From NCBI GenBank assembly GCA_002385735.1, contig DGEB01000015.1:1-64000 (forward strand): DNA of 64,000 bases, given 5' to 3'. Shown here piece after piece: positions 18,387 through 30,189 of this stretch (position 1 is its first letter; each line of letters begins with the position of its first letter). Under the pieces are notes generated by a model. That model saw only the letters and a list, made by a program, of their open reading frames with translations, did no database searches and was not told where the DNA came from. This stretch comes from Peptococcaceae bacterium UBA3937. Lineage in GTDB: Bacteria > Bacillota > Peptococcia > DRI-13 > DTU073. The position numbers and the translations under genes were made by a program.

Positions 18387-19985
18387 ATGTCGTCAACAGG
18401 TACCAAAGTAGCGAAAGCCGCCGGCATAATCATGGTGGCCATGGTTCTGTCGCGGATTCTCGGATATGCAAGGGACATGGTTATCTATGCCGCTTTTGGT
18501 CAAAACCATCTTACCGATGCATATAACGCGGCTTTTTCAATTCCCGATTTTCTATATTACTTATTGGTAGGTGGGGCTTTGAGCTCGGCCTTTATTCCTG
18601 TTTTCTCCGGTTATATTGCGAAAAATCAGGAAGAGGAAGGTTGGCGGGTAGCCAGCACGGTTTTTAATCTTGTGCTCATCCTCATGCTGGGGGGGATTGT
18701 TTTAGGCGTTATCTTTACCCCGGCGTTGGTACATTTGCTTGTTCCCGGGTTTAGCCCGGAAAATCAGGCCCTTACCGTAACGATGACGCGGATCATGTTT
18801 CTGCAAACTTTATTCATGGCCTTAAACGGGATCTCCATGGGGATTCTTAATTCCTATCAAAAGTTTTTGGCTCCCGCCTTAGGGTCGGTGTGCTATAATC
18901 TCGGGATTATTCTGGTCGGGGTGCTCCTCTTCCATTATTATGGTCCGGAACTGGGCATCATCAGTTTTGCCATTGGCGTAGTTGCCGGGGCCATTTTTAA
19001 TTTTGCGGTCCAGGTTCCCGCTTTACGGAAGGTTGGCTTGCATTACCATCCGGTCATTGATTTAAAACATCCCGGGGTCAGAAAGATCGGTGCGCTGATT
19101 ATCCCGGTCTTAATCGGCTTGTCCGTGACCCACTTTAACCTTTTTGTGAATCAATATTTAGGTTCGACCTTGCCGGATGGGATGATCTCCGCCTTGCGGG
19201 CGGCGCAAAGAATCATGCAGTTACCGATCGGTGTTTTTGCCATCGCGGTAGCGGTGGCGGTATTCCCCACCCTTACCGGACAGGCTGCCCGGGAGGAAAG
19301 GGACCAGTTTAAAGCGACCATGTCGCTGGGCATTAGGACGATTATTTTTATTACGGTTCCTTCCGCAATCGGCTTGATCGTCTTAAAGGAACCCATTGTC
19401 AGGTTACTTTTTCAGCAGGGGCAGTTTACCCCTGAGGACACCAGTGCCACTGCCTTTGCGCTGTTGTTTTATTGTTTCGGACTTTTTGCCTATGCGGTTC
19501 TGCAATTGTTGAACCGGGTCTTTTATGCCTTACAGGATACGCGGACCCCGGTAACCGTAGGCATAGTGACGATCCTCGTGAATATTGCCTTGAACTTTAT
19601 ATTGATTAAGCCGTTGGGGCATGGGGGATTAGCCTTGGCCTATTCCCTGGCGGGTATTTTTAATATGTTAATACTGCTCTATATATTCCGTATAAAAGCC
19701 GGGGCGTTCGATGGACGAAGAATTCTGCATTCATTTCTGCTGACCCTGGGTATTTCTTTCTTGATGGGACTTGCCGCCTATGGAACAGCCAATATTGTGG
19801 CCTCCGTTGTCGATACGGCTACCAAAACGGGACAGATAATCCAGGTAGGTAGCGGCGTTACGGTGGGGGTCATTATCTTTGGGTTACTTGCCCTCTTGCT
19901 GAAAATGGAAGAAGTAGAACAGGTGAAGCATATTTTATTGCGTCGTTTTGGCAGGGAAAAATTGCGTAAGGCGAGAATAATATAA
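18387..19985 (+). CDS. murJ: Lipid II flippase MurJ (MviN)
   Basis: MOP-superfamily flippase that moves lipid II across the membrane for peptidoglycan synthesis. The 532 residues form about 14 hydrophobic helices. Typical stretches are ILGYARDMVIYAAFGQN near the N-terminus, LPIGVFAIAVAVAVFPTL mid-protein, and NRVFYALQDTRTPV. SD AAGGGG precedes the ATG. MurJ is not part of the standard B. subtilis cluster at this point. Confidence 0.93.
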   Translation: MSSTGTKVAKAAGIIMVAMVLSRILGYARDMVIYAAFGQNHLTDAYNAAFSIPDFLYYLLVGGALSSAFIPVFSGYIAKNQEEEGWRVASTVFNLVLILMLGGIVLGVIFTPALVHLLVPGFSPENQALTVTMTRIMFLQTLFMALNGISMGILNSYQKFLAPALGSVCYNLGIILVGVLLFHYYGPELGIISFAIGVVAGAIFNFAVQVPALRKVGLHYHPVIDLKHPGVRKIGALIIPVLIGLSVTHFNLFVNQYLGSTLPDGMISALRAAQRIMQLPIGVFAIAVAVAVFPTLTGQAAREERDQFKATMSLGIRTIIFITVPSAIGLIVLKEPIVRLLFQQGQFTPEDTSATAFALLFYCFGLFAYAVLQLLNRVFYALQDTRTPVTVGIVTILVNIALNFILIKPLGHGGLALAYSLAGIFNMLILLYIFRIKAGAFDGRRILHSFLLTLGISFLMGLAAYGTANIVASVVDTATKTGQIIQVGSGVTVGVIIFGLLALLLKMEEVEQVKHILLRRFGREKLRKARII

Positions 19986-20089
19986 ATAGCTTTAAAACAA
20001 GTCGAAAATTCTATGAAAAGAAATAATATAATGGGAAAAAATAGCATTTTAGCATTAAGGAGGTTAGCACCTTTAATGCAAAAGAAAAG

Positions 20090-20247
20090 ATGGCTGTACA
20101 TATGCTCACGGAAGACGAAGTATTACAAAAATATGAGTCCGAAAAATATTTCTTTTTACCCCCGGATTCTTAAAAACCATTAAAGCTTCGGAGATTGTGG
20201 AATTTGGCAAATGCATTGAGATGGCACATCAGTTCAGGGACAAATAA
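20090..20247 (+). pseudogene. Frameshifted small ORF between murJ and lepA
   Basis: The 350-bp gap 19986-20335 holds two overlapping frames that read as one small protein. Frame one runs from ATG 20090 (MAVHMLTEDEVLQKYES...) to TAA at 20171. Frame two continues as GFLKTIKASEIVEFGK...AHQFRDK, ending TAA 20245-20247. They join as YFFLPPGFLKTIKA if one C is added to the C5 run at 20159-20163. Upstream, frame one stays open to 20045 and a strong SD (AAGGAGG, 20057-20063) is present, so the start is uncertain. I do not recognise the family. A terminator overlaps its end. Confidence 0.55.
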
Positions 20248-20276
20248 TCCAAAACCTTGCTGATGTGCTTTTTTTC
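20224..20276 (+). terminator. Terminator overlapping the end of the small ORF
   Basis: GCACATCAG (20224-20232) pairs with CTGATGTGC (20260-20268), followed directly by T8. Its 5' arm lies in the last codons of the small ORF, so lepA is probably transcribed separately. Confidence 0.75.
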
Positions 20277-20335
20277 CGATATACTTATAGAATTGGATGG
20301 TGTTGACAAGCGATCTTTAAGGAGGCAATACAAGA

Positions 20336-22141
20336 TTGGAGCAAAAATATATCCGTAATTTTTGCATAATTGCTCATATCGACCACGGCAAATCAACGCT
20401 GGCCGACCGTTTGCTGGAAGCTACAGGCGCCTTGACCGCCCGGGAGATGACGGAACAGGTCCTGGATAAAATGGACCTGGAACGGGAAAGGGGCATTACC
20501 ATCAAACTAAAAGCGGTGCGCATGAATTACACGGCGGATAACGGCGAAACCTATATGCTTAATCTCATTGACACACCGGGTCATGTGGATTTTACCTATG
20601 AGGTTTCCCGGAGCCTGGCGGCCTGTGAAGGGGCGATTTTGGTCGTAGATGCGGCGCAAGGGATTGAGGCGCAAACTCTGGCCAACGTCTACATGGCCAT
20701 AGAGCATGATCTGGAGATTATTCCGGTGATTAATAAAATCGATTTACCCGGGGCGGAGCCGGAACGGGTGCGGCAGGAAATTGAAGAGGTCATTGGCTTA
20801 GACTGCAGGGAGGCGATTTTGGCTTCCGCCAAGGAAGGAATCGGCATCCAAGAAATCCTGGAGGCGATTGTCCACAAAATCCCGGCACCCAAGGGAGATC
20901 CCAATGCGCCTTTGCAAGCCTTGATTTTCGATTCCCATTTTGATTCCTATAAAGGGGCCATCTCCTATTTCCGGGTGGTCAACGGTTCTCTCAAAAAAGG
21001 GGACGTCATTCAAATGATGTCCACCGGGAAAACCTTTGAGGTAACGGAAGTGGGCGTTTTTGTGCCCGAGATGAAGAGCGTCGACGAAATTCCCACCGGA
21101 ATGGTCGGTTACATGGCGGCCAGCATTAAAAATGTGGGGGACACCCGGGTGGGCGATACCATTACTACAGCCGCCAATCCGGCCCCGGCCCCGCTGCCCG
21201 GTTACCGCAAAGCTACACCCATGGTGTACTGCGGCCTTTATCCCGTGGAGACCAGTGATTACGAAAACCTGCGGGATGCTTTAGAAAAGCTGCAGCTTAA
21301 TGATGCCTCGCTGCAATACGAGCCGGAAACATCGGTGGCCTTAGGCTTTGGTTTTCGCTGCGGCTTCCTGGGCTTGTTGCATATGGAAATTGTGCAGGAG
21401 CGGCTGGAGCGGGAGTATAAACTGGAATTGATCACGACGGCGCCCAGTGTGGTTTATCGTGTTCGCAAGACAAACGGGGAGCAAATCTCTATTGATAACC
21501 CCACTGAACTTCCGCCCATGCAAGAAATTGAGGAAATTGCCGAACCCTTTGTGCAGGCGACGATTATGGTTCCCACCGATTATGTGGGTGCGGTGATGGA
21601 ATTAGCCCAGGAGAAAAGAGGAACCTTCATTACGATGGACTACCTTTCACCGAGCCGGGTGATGCTCAAATATGATTTACCGTTAAGCGAGATTATTTAT
21701 GACTTCTTTGACCAGTTAAAATCCCGGACGCGGGGTTATGCTTCTTTAGATTACGAACTGGCCGATTATCAAGTGTCCGACCTGGTCAAGCTGGATATCC
21801 TGATTAATAATGAAATCGTTGATGCGCTATCTTTTATTGTGCATCGGGAACGGGCTTATCCGCGGGGGCGCGCTCTGGTGCAAAAACTACGGGGTTTGAT
21901 TCCCCGTCAGCTCTTTGAAGTACCGATTCAGGCCGCCGTGGGCAATAAGGTGATCGCCCGGGAGAACATCAAAGCACTTCGGAAAAATGTGATCGATAAG
22001 TGCTACGGCGGCGATATCACCCGCAAACGGAAACTGCTGGAAAAACAAAAAGAGGGGAAAAAGCGGATGAAGCAGGTCGGCAACGTGGAAATCCCCCAGG
22101 AAGCCTTTATGGCGGTGTTGAGCCTGGACGATGAGGATTGA
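20336..22141 (+). CDS. lepA: Elongation factor 4 (LepA)
   Basis: Ribosome-associated GTPase that back-translocates or aids stalled ribosomes and initiation. The 601 residues show AHIDHGKST (G1, 13-21), DTPGHVDF (G3), NKIDLPGA (G4), EF-G-like domains, and the LepA C-terminal domain. The start is TTG with the SD AAGGAGG. hemW follows within 5 bp, as in many Firmicutes. Confidence 0.97.
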   Translation: MEQKYIRNFCIIAHIDHGKSTLADRLLEATGALTAREMTEQVLDKMDLERERGITIKLKAVRMNYTADNGETYMLNLIDTPGHVDFTYEVSRSLAACEGAILVVDAAQGIEAQTLANVYMAIEHDLEIIPVINKIDLPGAEPERVRQEIEEVIGLDCREAILASAKEGIGIQEILEAIVHKIPAPKGDPNAPLQALIFDSHFDSYKGAISYFRVVNGSLKKGDVIQMMSTGKTFEVTEVGVFVPEMKSVDEIPTGMVGYMAASIKNVGDTRVGDTITTAANPAPAPLPGYRKATPMVYCGLYPVETSDYENLRDALEKLQLNDASLQYEPETSVALGFGFRCGFLGLLHMEIVQERLEREYKLELITTAPSVVYRVRKTNGEQISIDNPTELPPMQEIEEIAEPFVQATIMVPTDYVGAVMELAQEKRGTFITMDYLSPSRVMLKYDLPLSEIIYDFFDQLKSRTRGYASLDYELADYQVSDLVKLDILINNEIVDALSFIVHRERAYPRGRALVQKLRGLIPRQLFEVPIQAAVGNKVIARENIKALRKNVIDKCYGGDITRKRKLLEKQKEGKKRMKQVGNVEIPQEAFMAVLSLDDED

Positions 22142-22145
22142 GAAG

Positions 22146-23420
22146 ATGAAACCGAAGAAAAAGGTCGGCATTTATGTCCATGTGCCTTTTTGCCAGGCCA
22201 AGTGCCATTACTGTGATTTTGTCTCTTACGCCGGATATAGCAGCGAGGACAAGGAAGCCTATCTGGCCGCTCTTTTTCGTGAAGGCGAGCTTTACCGGCA
22301 GCGTTATCGTGGCACACGTGCCAGTGGTAAGGCTGTTGCTAATGCCGATGCTAATGCTAATGCTAATGCCGTTGCTAATGGCGGTGGTATTGCTGCTGGT
22401 AATGGCGGTAATAATGACGGTGGCCATGGGGCAGAGCAAGGGCTTTCCGGTCAAACCCTGTACCTGGGCGGGGGAACCCCCACCAGTTTAACCGGAAAGC
22501 AGCTTTTTTTGTTAATCAGCCGTCTCCGGGAGCTTTTTCAACTGCCCGAGGATGCGGAAATAACGGTGGAAGCCAATCCGGGGACCATCGAGCGGGAAAA
22601 GCTGGCGTGTTTAAAGGAGGCCGGGTGCAGCCGGCTTTCTTTGGGGGTACAAAGCTTTTCGGAGCAGGAACTGCGTGCGTTGGGACGGATCCATACAGCC
22701 CAGGAGGTGGTGGAAAGCTTTACTTTAGCGCGCCAAATGGGCATTGCCAATATTAGCCTGGACCTGATGTATGGTTTGCCGGGGCAGAGCTTGTCCAGCT
22801 TTCGGGAAAGCCTACGGCAAGCGGTGGAGCTTCATCCGGAGCATCTTTCCGTCTACCAGTTAAAGATTGAGGAAGGCACACCCTTTGCTTCTTTAGTGGA
22901 AAAGGGACTTTTAAGGGAGTTTGACCAGGATGCTGCATATGTTATGTACCGGGAGGCCATCGAGTATTTACAGGCACAGGGCTACCGGCATTATGAAATC
23001 AGCAATTTTGCTTTGCCGGGGAAGGAGGCTGGCCATAACCAAATCTATTGGCGAAACGAAGAATACTTAGGCTTAGGGGCGGGAGCGGCCGGTTTCCTTG
23101 AGGGGGTACGGTACAAAAACACTTCCTCCGTCGAAGATTATATAGCGCAGCTTGTCCAAGGGAAGCTGCCGCTGGCGGAGGAGGAAAACATTGACCAGGC
23201 TTTGAGCATGGCGGAAACCATGTTTTTGGGTTTGCGGCTCCGCGCAGGGGTTAATAAGGAAGGATTCCGGCGGAGATACGGGATGAGCATTGAAGAAAAA
23301 TACGGGCCAGCCATCGAAAAGCTTCTGCAACAAGGGCTTTTAGAGGATAAGGGAACCCACCTTGCTTTAAGCGATAAGGGCTTATTTGTGGCGAATTTAG
23401 TTATGCAGGAATTTTTGTAG
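22146..23420 (+). CDS. hemW: HemW heme chaperone (radical SAM), with repeat insertion
   Basis: Radical-SAM protein of the coproporphyrinogen-oxidase-like family; HemW members bind and deliver heme. The cluster motif CQAKCHYC gives Cys16, Cys20 and Cys23. LYLGGGTPTSL and the C-terminal HemN domain are present. About 38 extra residues rich in Ala, Asn and Gly (nt 22320-22440) sit between the radical-SAM motif and GLSGQTLYLGGGTP. ATG 22146 (SD GAGGA upstream) is preferred over ATG 22131, which lacks an SD and overlaps lepA. Confidence 0.93.
   Translation: MKPKKKVGIYVHVPFCQAKCHYCDFVSYAGYSSEDKEAYLAALFREGELYRQRYRGTRASGKAVANADANANANAVANGGGIAAGNGGNNDGGHGAEQGLSGQTLYLGGGTPTSLTGKQLFLLISRLRELFQLPEDAEITVEANPGTIEREKLACLKEAGCSRLSLGVQSFSEQELRALGRIHTAQEVVESFTLARQMGIANISLDLMYGLPGQSLSSFRESLRQAVELHPEHLSVYQLKIEEGTPFASLVEKGLLREFDQDAAYVMYREAIEYLQAQGYRHYEISNFALPGKEAGHNQIYWRNEEYLGLGAGAAGFLEGVRYKNTSSVEDYIAQLVQGKLPLAEEENIDQALSMAETMFLGLRLRAGVNKEGFRRRYGMSIEEKYGPAIEKLLQQGLLEDKGTHLALSDKGLFVANLVMQEFL
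22338..22379 (+). repeat. Hexanucleotide repeat tract inside hemW
   Basis: Seven in-frame hexamers: GCTAAT, GCCGAT, three GCTAAT, GCCGTT, GCTAAT. They encode Ala-Asn/Asp dipeptides. Gly/Asn-rich sequence made of GGT/GGC and AAT codons follows to about 22425. Confidence 0.9.
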
Positions 23421-23481
23421 GTTAATGAGGGAATAGCAATAATAAATAACAATAACTCGGTTTTATATCCGGAAAGGGATG

Positions 23482-23510
23482 TTGACAAAAAAAACACATA
23501 ATGGTATTTT
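23482..23510 (+). promoter_or_regulatory. Sigma-A promoter of the heat-shock operon
   Basis: TTGACA (23482-23487), a 17-bp spacer and TATTTT (23505-23510), just before the CIRCE operator. Confidence 0.75.
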
Positions 23511-23524
23511 TAAAAATAAAGTAT

Positions 23525-23551
23525 TTAGCACTCAAGAGAGGAGAGTGCTAA
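23525..23551 (+). promoter_or_regulatory. CIRCE operator (HrcA binding site)
   Basis: TTAGCACTC, nine spacer bases, then GAGTGCTAA: a perfect match to the CIRCE consensus. It sits between the promoter and hrcA, so HrcA should repress its own operon, including the chaperonin. Confidence 0.97.
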
Positions 23552-23568
23552 CAAGGAGCTAAAAAAGC

Positions 23569-24597
23569 ATGCAAGTGGATGAAAGAAAACAAAGGATTTT
23601 GGAGGCTCTCATCCTTGATTACATTGCTACCGGAGATCCGGTAGGCTCCCGGACGATTGCGCGAAAATACAAGTTGGGAGTTAGTTCTGCCACGATCCGT
23701 AATGAAATGGCGGATTTGGAGGAACTGGGGTTTATTGAACAGCCCCATACTTCGGCGGGGAGAATTCCTTCCGAGCAGGGCTATCGCTATTATGTGGATT
23801 GTTTGATGGAGTTAAAACCCTTGGCCGATTCCATGAAAAGGTATGTGCAGGATGTTTTAGTGGACCGGGTCAGGGAAACGGAAGCTTTAATCCAGTTAAC
23901 CAGCAAACTTTTGTCCCAACTCACCAACTACACGGCGATTATTATGGCTCCCAATTACGGAAAAAACATTTTGCGGCATGTGCAGTTATTGTCCCTGGAA
24001 AACAATCGAATCGTGCTGGTTATTGTGTTGGATAACGGCCATGTGGAGCATCGCACTTTGGATTTTCCCACGCAGTTCGAGGAAAAAGATTTGCAGACTT
24101 TGTCGTATATCTTAAACCGGCATTTGCGTGGTTTATCTTTGGAACAATGGAAAGCCGGCATTTTCCAGGAAATCTATAACGAACTGGATTATCAAAAGCG
24201 CTTTCTGAATCAGGTGATTGAATTACTCGAGAATGTGATGTCGGTTGAACATGAGAGTAAGGTGTACCTGGGAGGAACCCTGAATATTCTTAATCAGCCG
24301 GAGTTTAGGAACGTGGAAAAGGTGAAGGAGCTTTTTGAGCTCCTGGAAGAGGAAAGAGTGCTGAAGGAAGTGTTGAGCACCGGACCCAGCGTTGGGCTCA
24401 CCGTACGAATCGGCTCTGAAAATCCTTATGAAGGAATGAAAAACTGCAGTTTGATTACTGCCGCTTATGAGGTGGACGGGAACCCCATTGGTACTTTAGG
24501 GGTGCTGGGGCCTACCCGCATGGAGTACTCCAAATCGGTCAGCATGGTGGAGTTCTTCACAACCGTCCTGGCTGATGCTTTAAAGAAAGTCAAATAA
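23569..24597 (+). CDS. hrcA: Heat-inducible transcription repressor HrcA
   Basis: Represses class I heat-shock genes by binding CIRCE; its activity in known systems depends on the GroE chaperonin. It has an N-terminal winged-helix domain (ILEALILDYIATGDPVGSRTIARKYKLGVSSATIRNEMADLEELGFI) and a GAF-like dimerisation domain. Its 342 residues are normal. SD AAGGAG precedes the ATG. It opens the operon behind a perfect CIRCE. Confidence 0.97.
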   Translation: MQVDERKQRILEALILDYIATGDPVGSRTIARKYKLGVSSATIRNEMADLEELGFIEQPHTSAGRIPSEQGYRYYVDCLMELKPLADSMKRYVQDVLVDRVRETEALIQLTSKLLSQLTNYTAIIMAPNYGKNILRHVQLLSLENNRIVLVIVLDNGHVEHRTLDFPTQFEEKDLQTLSYILNRHLRGLSLEQWKAGIFQEIYNELDYQKRFLNQVIELLENVMSVEHESKVYLGGTLNILNQPEFRNVEKVKELFELLEEERVLKEVLSTGPSVGLTVRIGSENPYEGMKNCSLITAAYEVDGNPIGTLGVLGPTRMEYSKSVSMVEFFTTVLADALKKVK

Positions 24598-24643
24598 TTG
24601 GTTTGTGATGGGATCTGGGATAATGTGATGGAGGGTACCGGAA

Positions 24644-26209
24644 ATGAACGCTAAACAGCAAAACAGCCGTAGCACCGGGGAGGAAGAGAATGTATCGGCT
24701 TTAATGACTAATGCCAATGCCATCAGGGTCATTGCGCAAGCGGTGGAAGGAACTATTGGCCCGAAGGGGCTGGATACCATGCTGATGGATCAGTTCGGGG
24801 ATGTGGTGATCACCAATGATGGGGTGACCATCCTGGAATTAATGGATATCAATCATCCTGCTGCCCGCCTGTTAATCAATATCGCCAAGGCGCAGCAGGT
24901 CGAAATCGGGGACGGTACCACCACAGCGACGATCTTAGCGGGCGCGTTGGTGAACGAAGGGGTTAACCAGGTCATGAAGGGCGTCCCGGTGATTAAAGTC
25001 ATAGAAGGAATGAGGCTGGGGATTGGCAAGGCCTTACAAGTCTTTGAAAGCCGGGCGCAGGCCATTGACGAGTTGGATGAACCGGTGCTCAGGGACGTGG
25101 CCCGGGTGGCGGCCCGCGAAAATGAGGACATTGCCGAATTAGTAACACAGGCGGCTCAGGTCCTGGGCAAGGAAAAACTGTTGGATCCCGGCTTTAAGTT
25201 GGCGGAGAACATCCGGGCGGTAGAAGGAGCAGATAACCAGGTGGTGTCCGGGGTCATCATTGAGAAAGAGCCGGTTAATGTTGAGATGCCGAAAAAACTG
25301 CGCTCTGTAAAGGTTTTAGTAATCGATGATGCTTTAGAACCGGAAGAATTGGAAGATGAGGCTTTAGGAACGGAAACCGGTTTTTCCCGGTATATGAAGC
25401 TGCAGGAGGAGTTTGCCGATAATCTGGCGAAAGTCGCTCGGCTGGGTGTGGGGCTTGTTTTGGTGGATCGGGGCATTCATGATAAAGCCGAAGAAATTTG
25501 CACCGATGCGGGAATTATGGTTCTGCAGCGGGTTCCCCATAAAGAGTTGCAGCAGGCGGCGGAGTTTACCGGCGCCAAGATGGTGAAACGCACCGGTTTA
25601 AAAAAGACGGAAGCCGAGCTGGCGCAGCTTTTGGGAGAAGCGGCAGAGGTCCGGTTAGACGAAAAACTCAAACACGTTTGCATTATGGGCGGGAAAGGTA
25701 AAGCCCAGGCTACGGTAATCGTAGGAGCTTCCACCAAAGAAGTGGTGGGCGAACGGGAGCGGATCGCCAAGGATGCGGCTGCGGCCGTGCAGGCGGCGGT
25801 CAAGGGAGGGATTATCGCCGGCGGAGGTGCCGCGGAACTGGCGATTTCCCGTGAAATCAGCGCTTTACGGCAGCAGGCCAAAGGGATGGCTGTTTACGGG
25901 ATCGATTGTGTCATCGAAGCGTTAAAGGAGCCTTTTGCCCAAATTGTGCTCAATGCCGGGTTTAATCCGCTGGAGAAATTAGGTTTGGTCGTGGCGGCCC
26001 AGGTGGAAAAGAAGAATGATGCTTTGGGCATCAACTGTGATACCGGAGAAATTGCCGATATGCAGGAAATGGGCATTTATGATCCGGTGCTGGTAAAAAA
26101 ATATGCGCTGAAAGCGGCCGGAGAGGTCGCGGAGGCCGTGCTGCGCATTGAGACCATTATCAAGAAAAAGGAGCAAAGCTCTGTTGCGCATCCGCCCAAG
26201 GACGAATAG
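24644..26209 (+). CDS. Group III (archaeal-like, TCP-1 family) chaperonin
   Basis: A 521-residue TCP-1/thermosome-type chaperonin, not GroEL. Motifs are GPKGLD (39-44), the nucleotide loop NDG (58-60), and GDGTTTATILAG (89-100), with an apical lid region and KGGIIAGGGAAELAISREI in the C-terminal half. It lies between hrcA and grpE, the placement known for group III chaperonins of Carboxydothermus hydrogenoformans and some related Firmicutes. It probably forms a double ring with a built-in lid and no GroES partner. SD GGAGGG precedes the ATG. By position it should be under CIRCE/HrcA control. Confidence 0.93.
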   Translation: MNAKQQNSRSTGEEENVSALMTNANAIRVIAQAVEGTIGPKGLDTMLMDQFGDVVITNDGVTILELMDINHPAARLLINIAKAQQVEIGDGTTTATILAGALVNEGVNQVMKGVPVIKVIEGMRLGIGKALQVFESRAQAIDELDEPVLRDVARVAARENEDIAELVTQAAQVLGKEKLLDPGFKLAENIRAVEGADNQVVSGVIIEKEPVNVEMPKKLRSVKVLVIDDALEPEELEDEALGTETGFSRYMKLQEEFADNLAKVARLGVGLVLVDRGIHDKAEEICTDAGIMVLQRVPHKELQQAAEFTGAKMVKRTGLKKTEAELAQLLGEAAEVRLDEKLKHVCIMGGKGKAQATVIVGASTKEVVGERERIAKDAAAAVQAAVKGGIIAGGGAAELAISREISALRQQAKGMAVYGIDCVIEALKEPFAQIVLNAGFNPLEKLGLVVAAQVEKKNDALGINCDTGEIADMQEMGIYDPVLVKKYALKAAGEVAEAVLRIETIIKKKEQSSVAHPPKDE

Positions 26210-26254
26210 CGGAAGAAGAAAACATGCGGGAGGAAAACCAGGGAGGAAGAAAAA

Positions 26255-26965
26255 TTGCATGAAGAAAAACTAAAAGCAAAGAAATTAAGTGAAAATTCAA
26301 GTGATACATTAAGGGGCACTTTTCATGAAGATTTAAATAAGGCATCCGCCGAGACTTTCGAAGAGAAGGGAACGGAGGAAAGTTCCCGTGATTATATAAA
26401 TGAAGAAAAAGGGCCGGAAGAAAACGAAAGCGCCGCAACCACAGGTGAGGGGGAACAGGGCGAAGAAAGCCCGGCCTCAGGCGGAGAAACGCAGGAAGAC
26501 CCCGCAAAGATGATCGAGGCGCTGCAAGCGGAATTGGCCGAGACTCAGGACCGCTTGCTGAGGATCCACGCGGAATTTGATAATTACCGGAAACGGGTCA
26601 ACAAAGAGAAAGAAGAATGGATCCAATACTCTTGTATGGGCTTAGTTGAGAAGCTGTTGCCGGTTCTGGATAACTTTGATTTGGCCATGGCTTCTTTAGA
26701 ACAGCAAAGTGAAGAAACTAAGAAAACTTTTACCGGGATCACGATGATTATCAAGCAGTTGCAGGAAATCCTGCAAAAAGAAGGGTTGCAGCCCATCGAA
26801 GCCCTAGGGAAGGAGTTTAATCCGGTCTATCACGAGGCGGTCATGCAGGCCCCGGCCGAAGAAGGAATGGTGGAAAATCAAATCGTGGAGGAATTCCGGA
26901 AAGGATATCTATTTAAGGATAAAGTATTACGCGCTTCCATGGTGAAAGTGGTCCAAAAAGGTTAA
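26255..26965 (+). CDS. grpE: DnaK nucleotide exchange factor GrpE
   Basis: Releases ADP from DnaK. An acidic, disordered N-terminal region of about 85 residues precedes the long coiled coil (ALQAELAETQDRLLRIHAEFDNYRKR) and the beta-wing domain (GLQPIEALGKEFNPVYHEAVMQ). The start is TTG 26255, 5 nt after SD GGGAGGAAG. At 236 residues it is on the long side because of the acidic tail. Confidence 0.95.
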   Translation: MHEEKLKAKKLSENSSDTLRGTFHEDLNKASAETFEEKGTEESSRDYINEEKGPEENESAATTGEGEQGEESPASGGETQEDPAKMIEALQAELAETQDRLLRIHAEFDNYRKRVNKEKEEWIQYSCMGLVEKLLPVLDNFDLAMASLEQQSEETKKTFTGITMIIKQLQEILQKEGLQPIEALGKEFNPVYHEAVMQAPAEEGMVENQIVEEFRKGYLFKDKVLRASMVKVVQKG

Positions 26966-27004
26966 AGGTTTTGCTTAAAAGTTCTTTGATGAAATTCTTG
27001 ATAA

Positions 27005-28897
<1,893 letters not shown>

Positions 28898-28941
28898 GAA
28901 GCTTTCCCTGTGACAGAATTAAAGGCGCAATGAAGAGGATA

Positions 28942-28985
28942 CGGCTTCTGGAAAAGAGAATATCCGGAAGCCGGTTACTCTTTTT
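28942..28985 (+). terminator. Hairpin between dnaK and dnaJ
   Basis: CGGCTTCTGG (28942-28951) pairs with CCGGAAGCCG (28964-28973) with one mismatch, followed by GTTACTCTTTTTG. The tail is offset, so it probably lowers readthrough into dnaJ or acts as an RNA-processing site. Confidence 0.5.
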
Positions 28986-28998
28986 GTGTGGAGAGTGA

Positions 28999-30174
<1,176 letters not shown>

Positions 30175-30189
30175 CATTGGGGGAGAAAA

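Noticed and set aside
23793-24596. Long minus-strand and alternate-frame ORFs opposite core genes (for example opposite leuS, hrcA, dnaK and the chaperonin)
   Set aside because: They mirror the codon pattern of the strong genes on the other strand and lack SD sites and family features.
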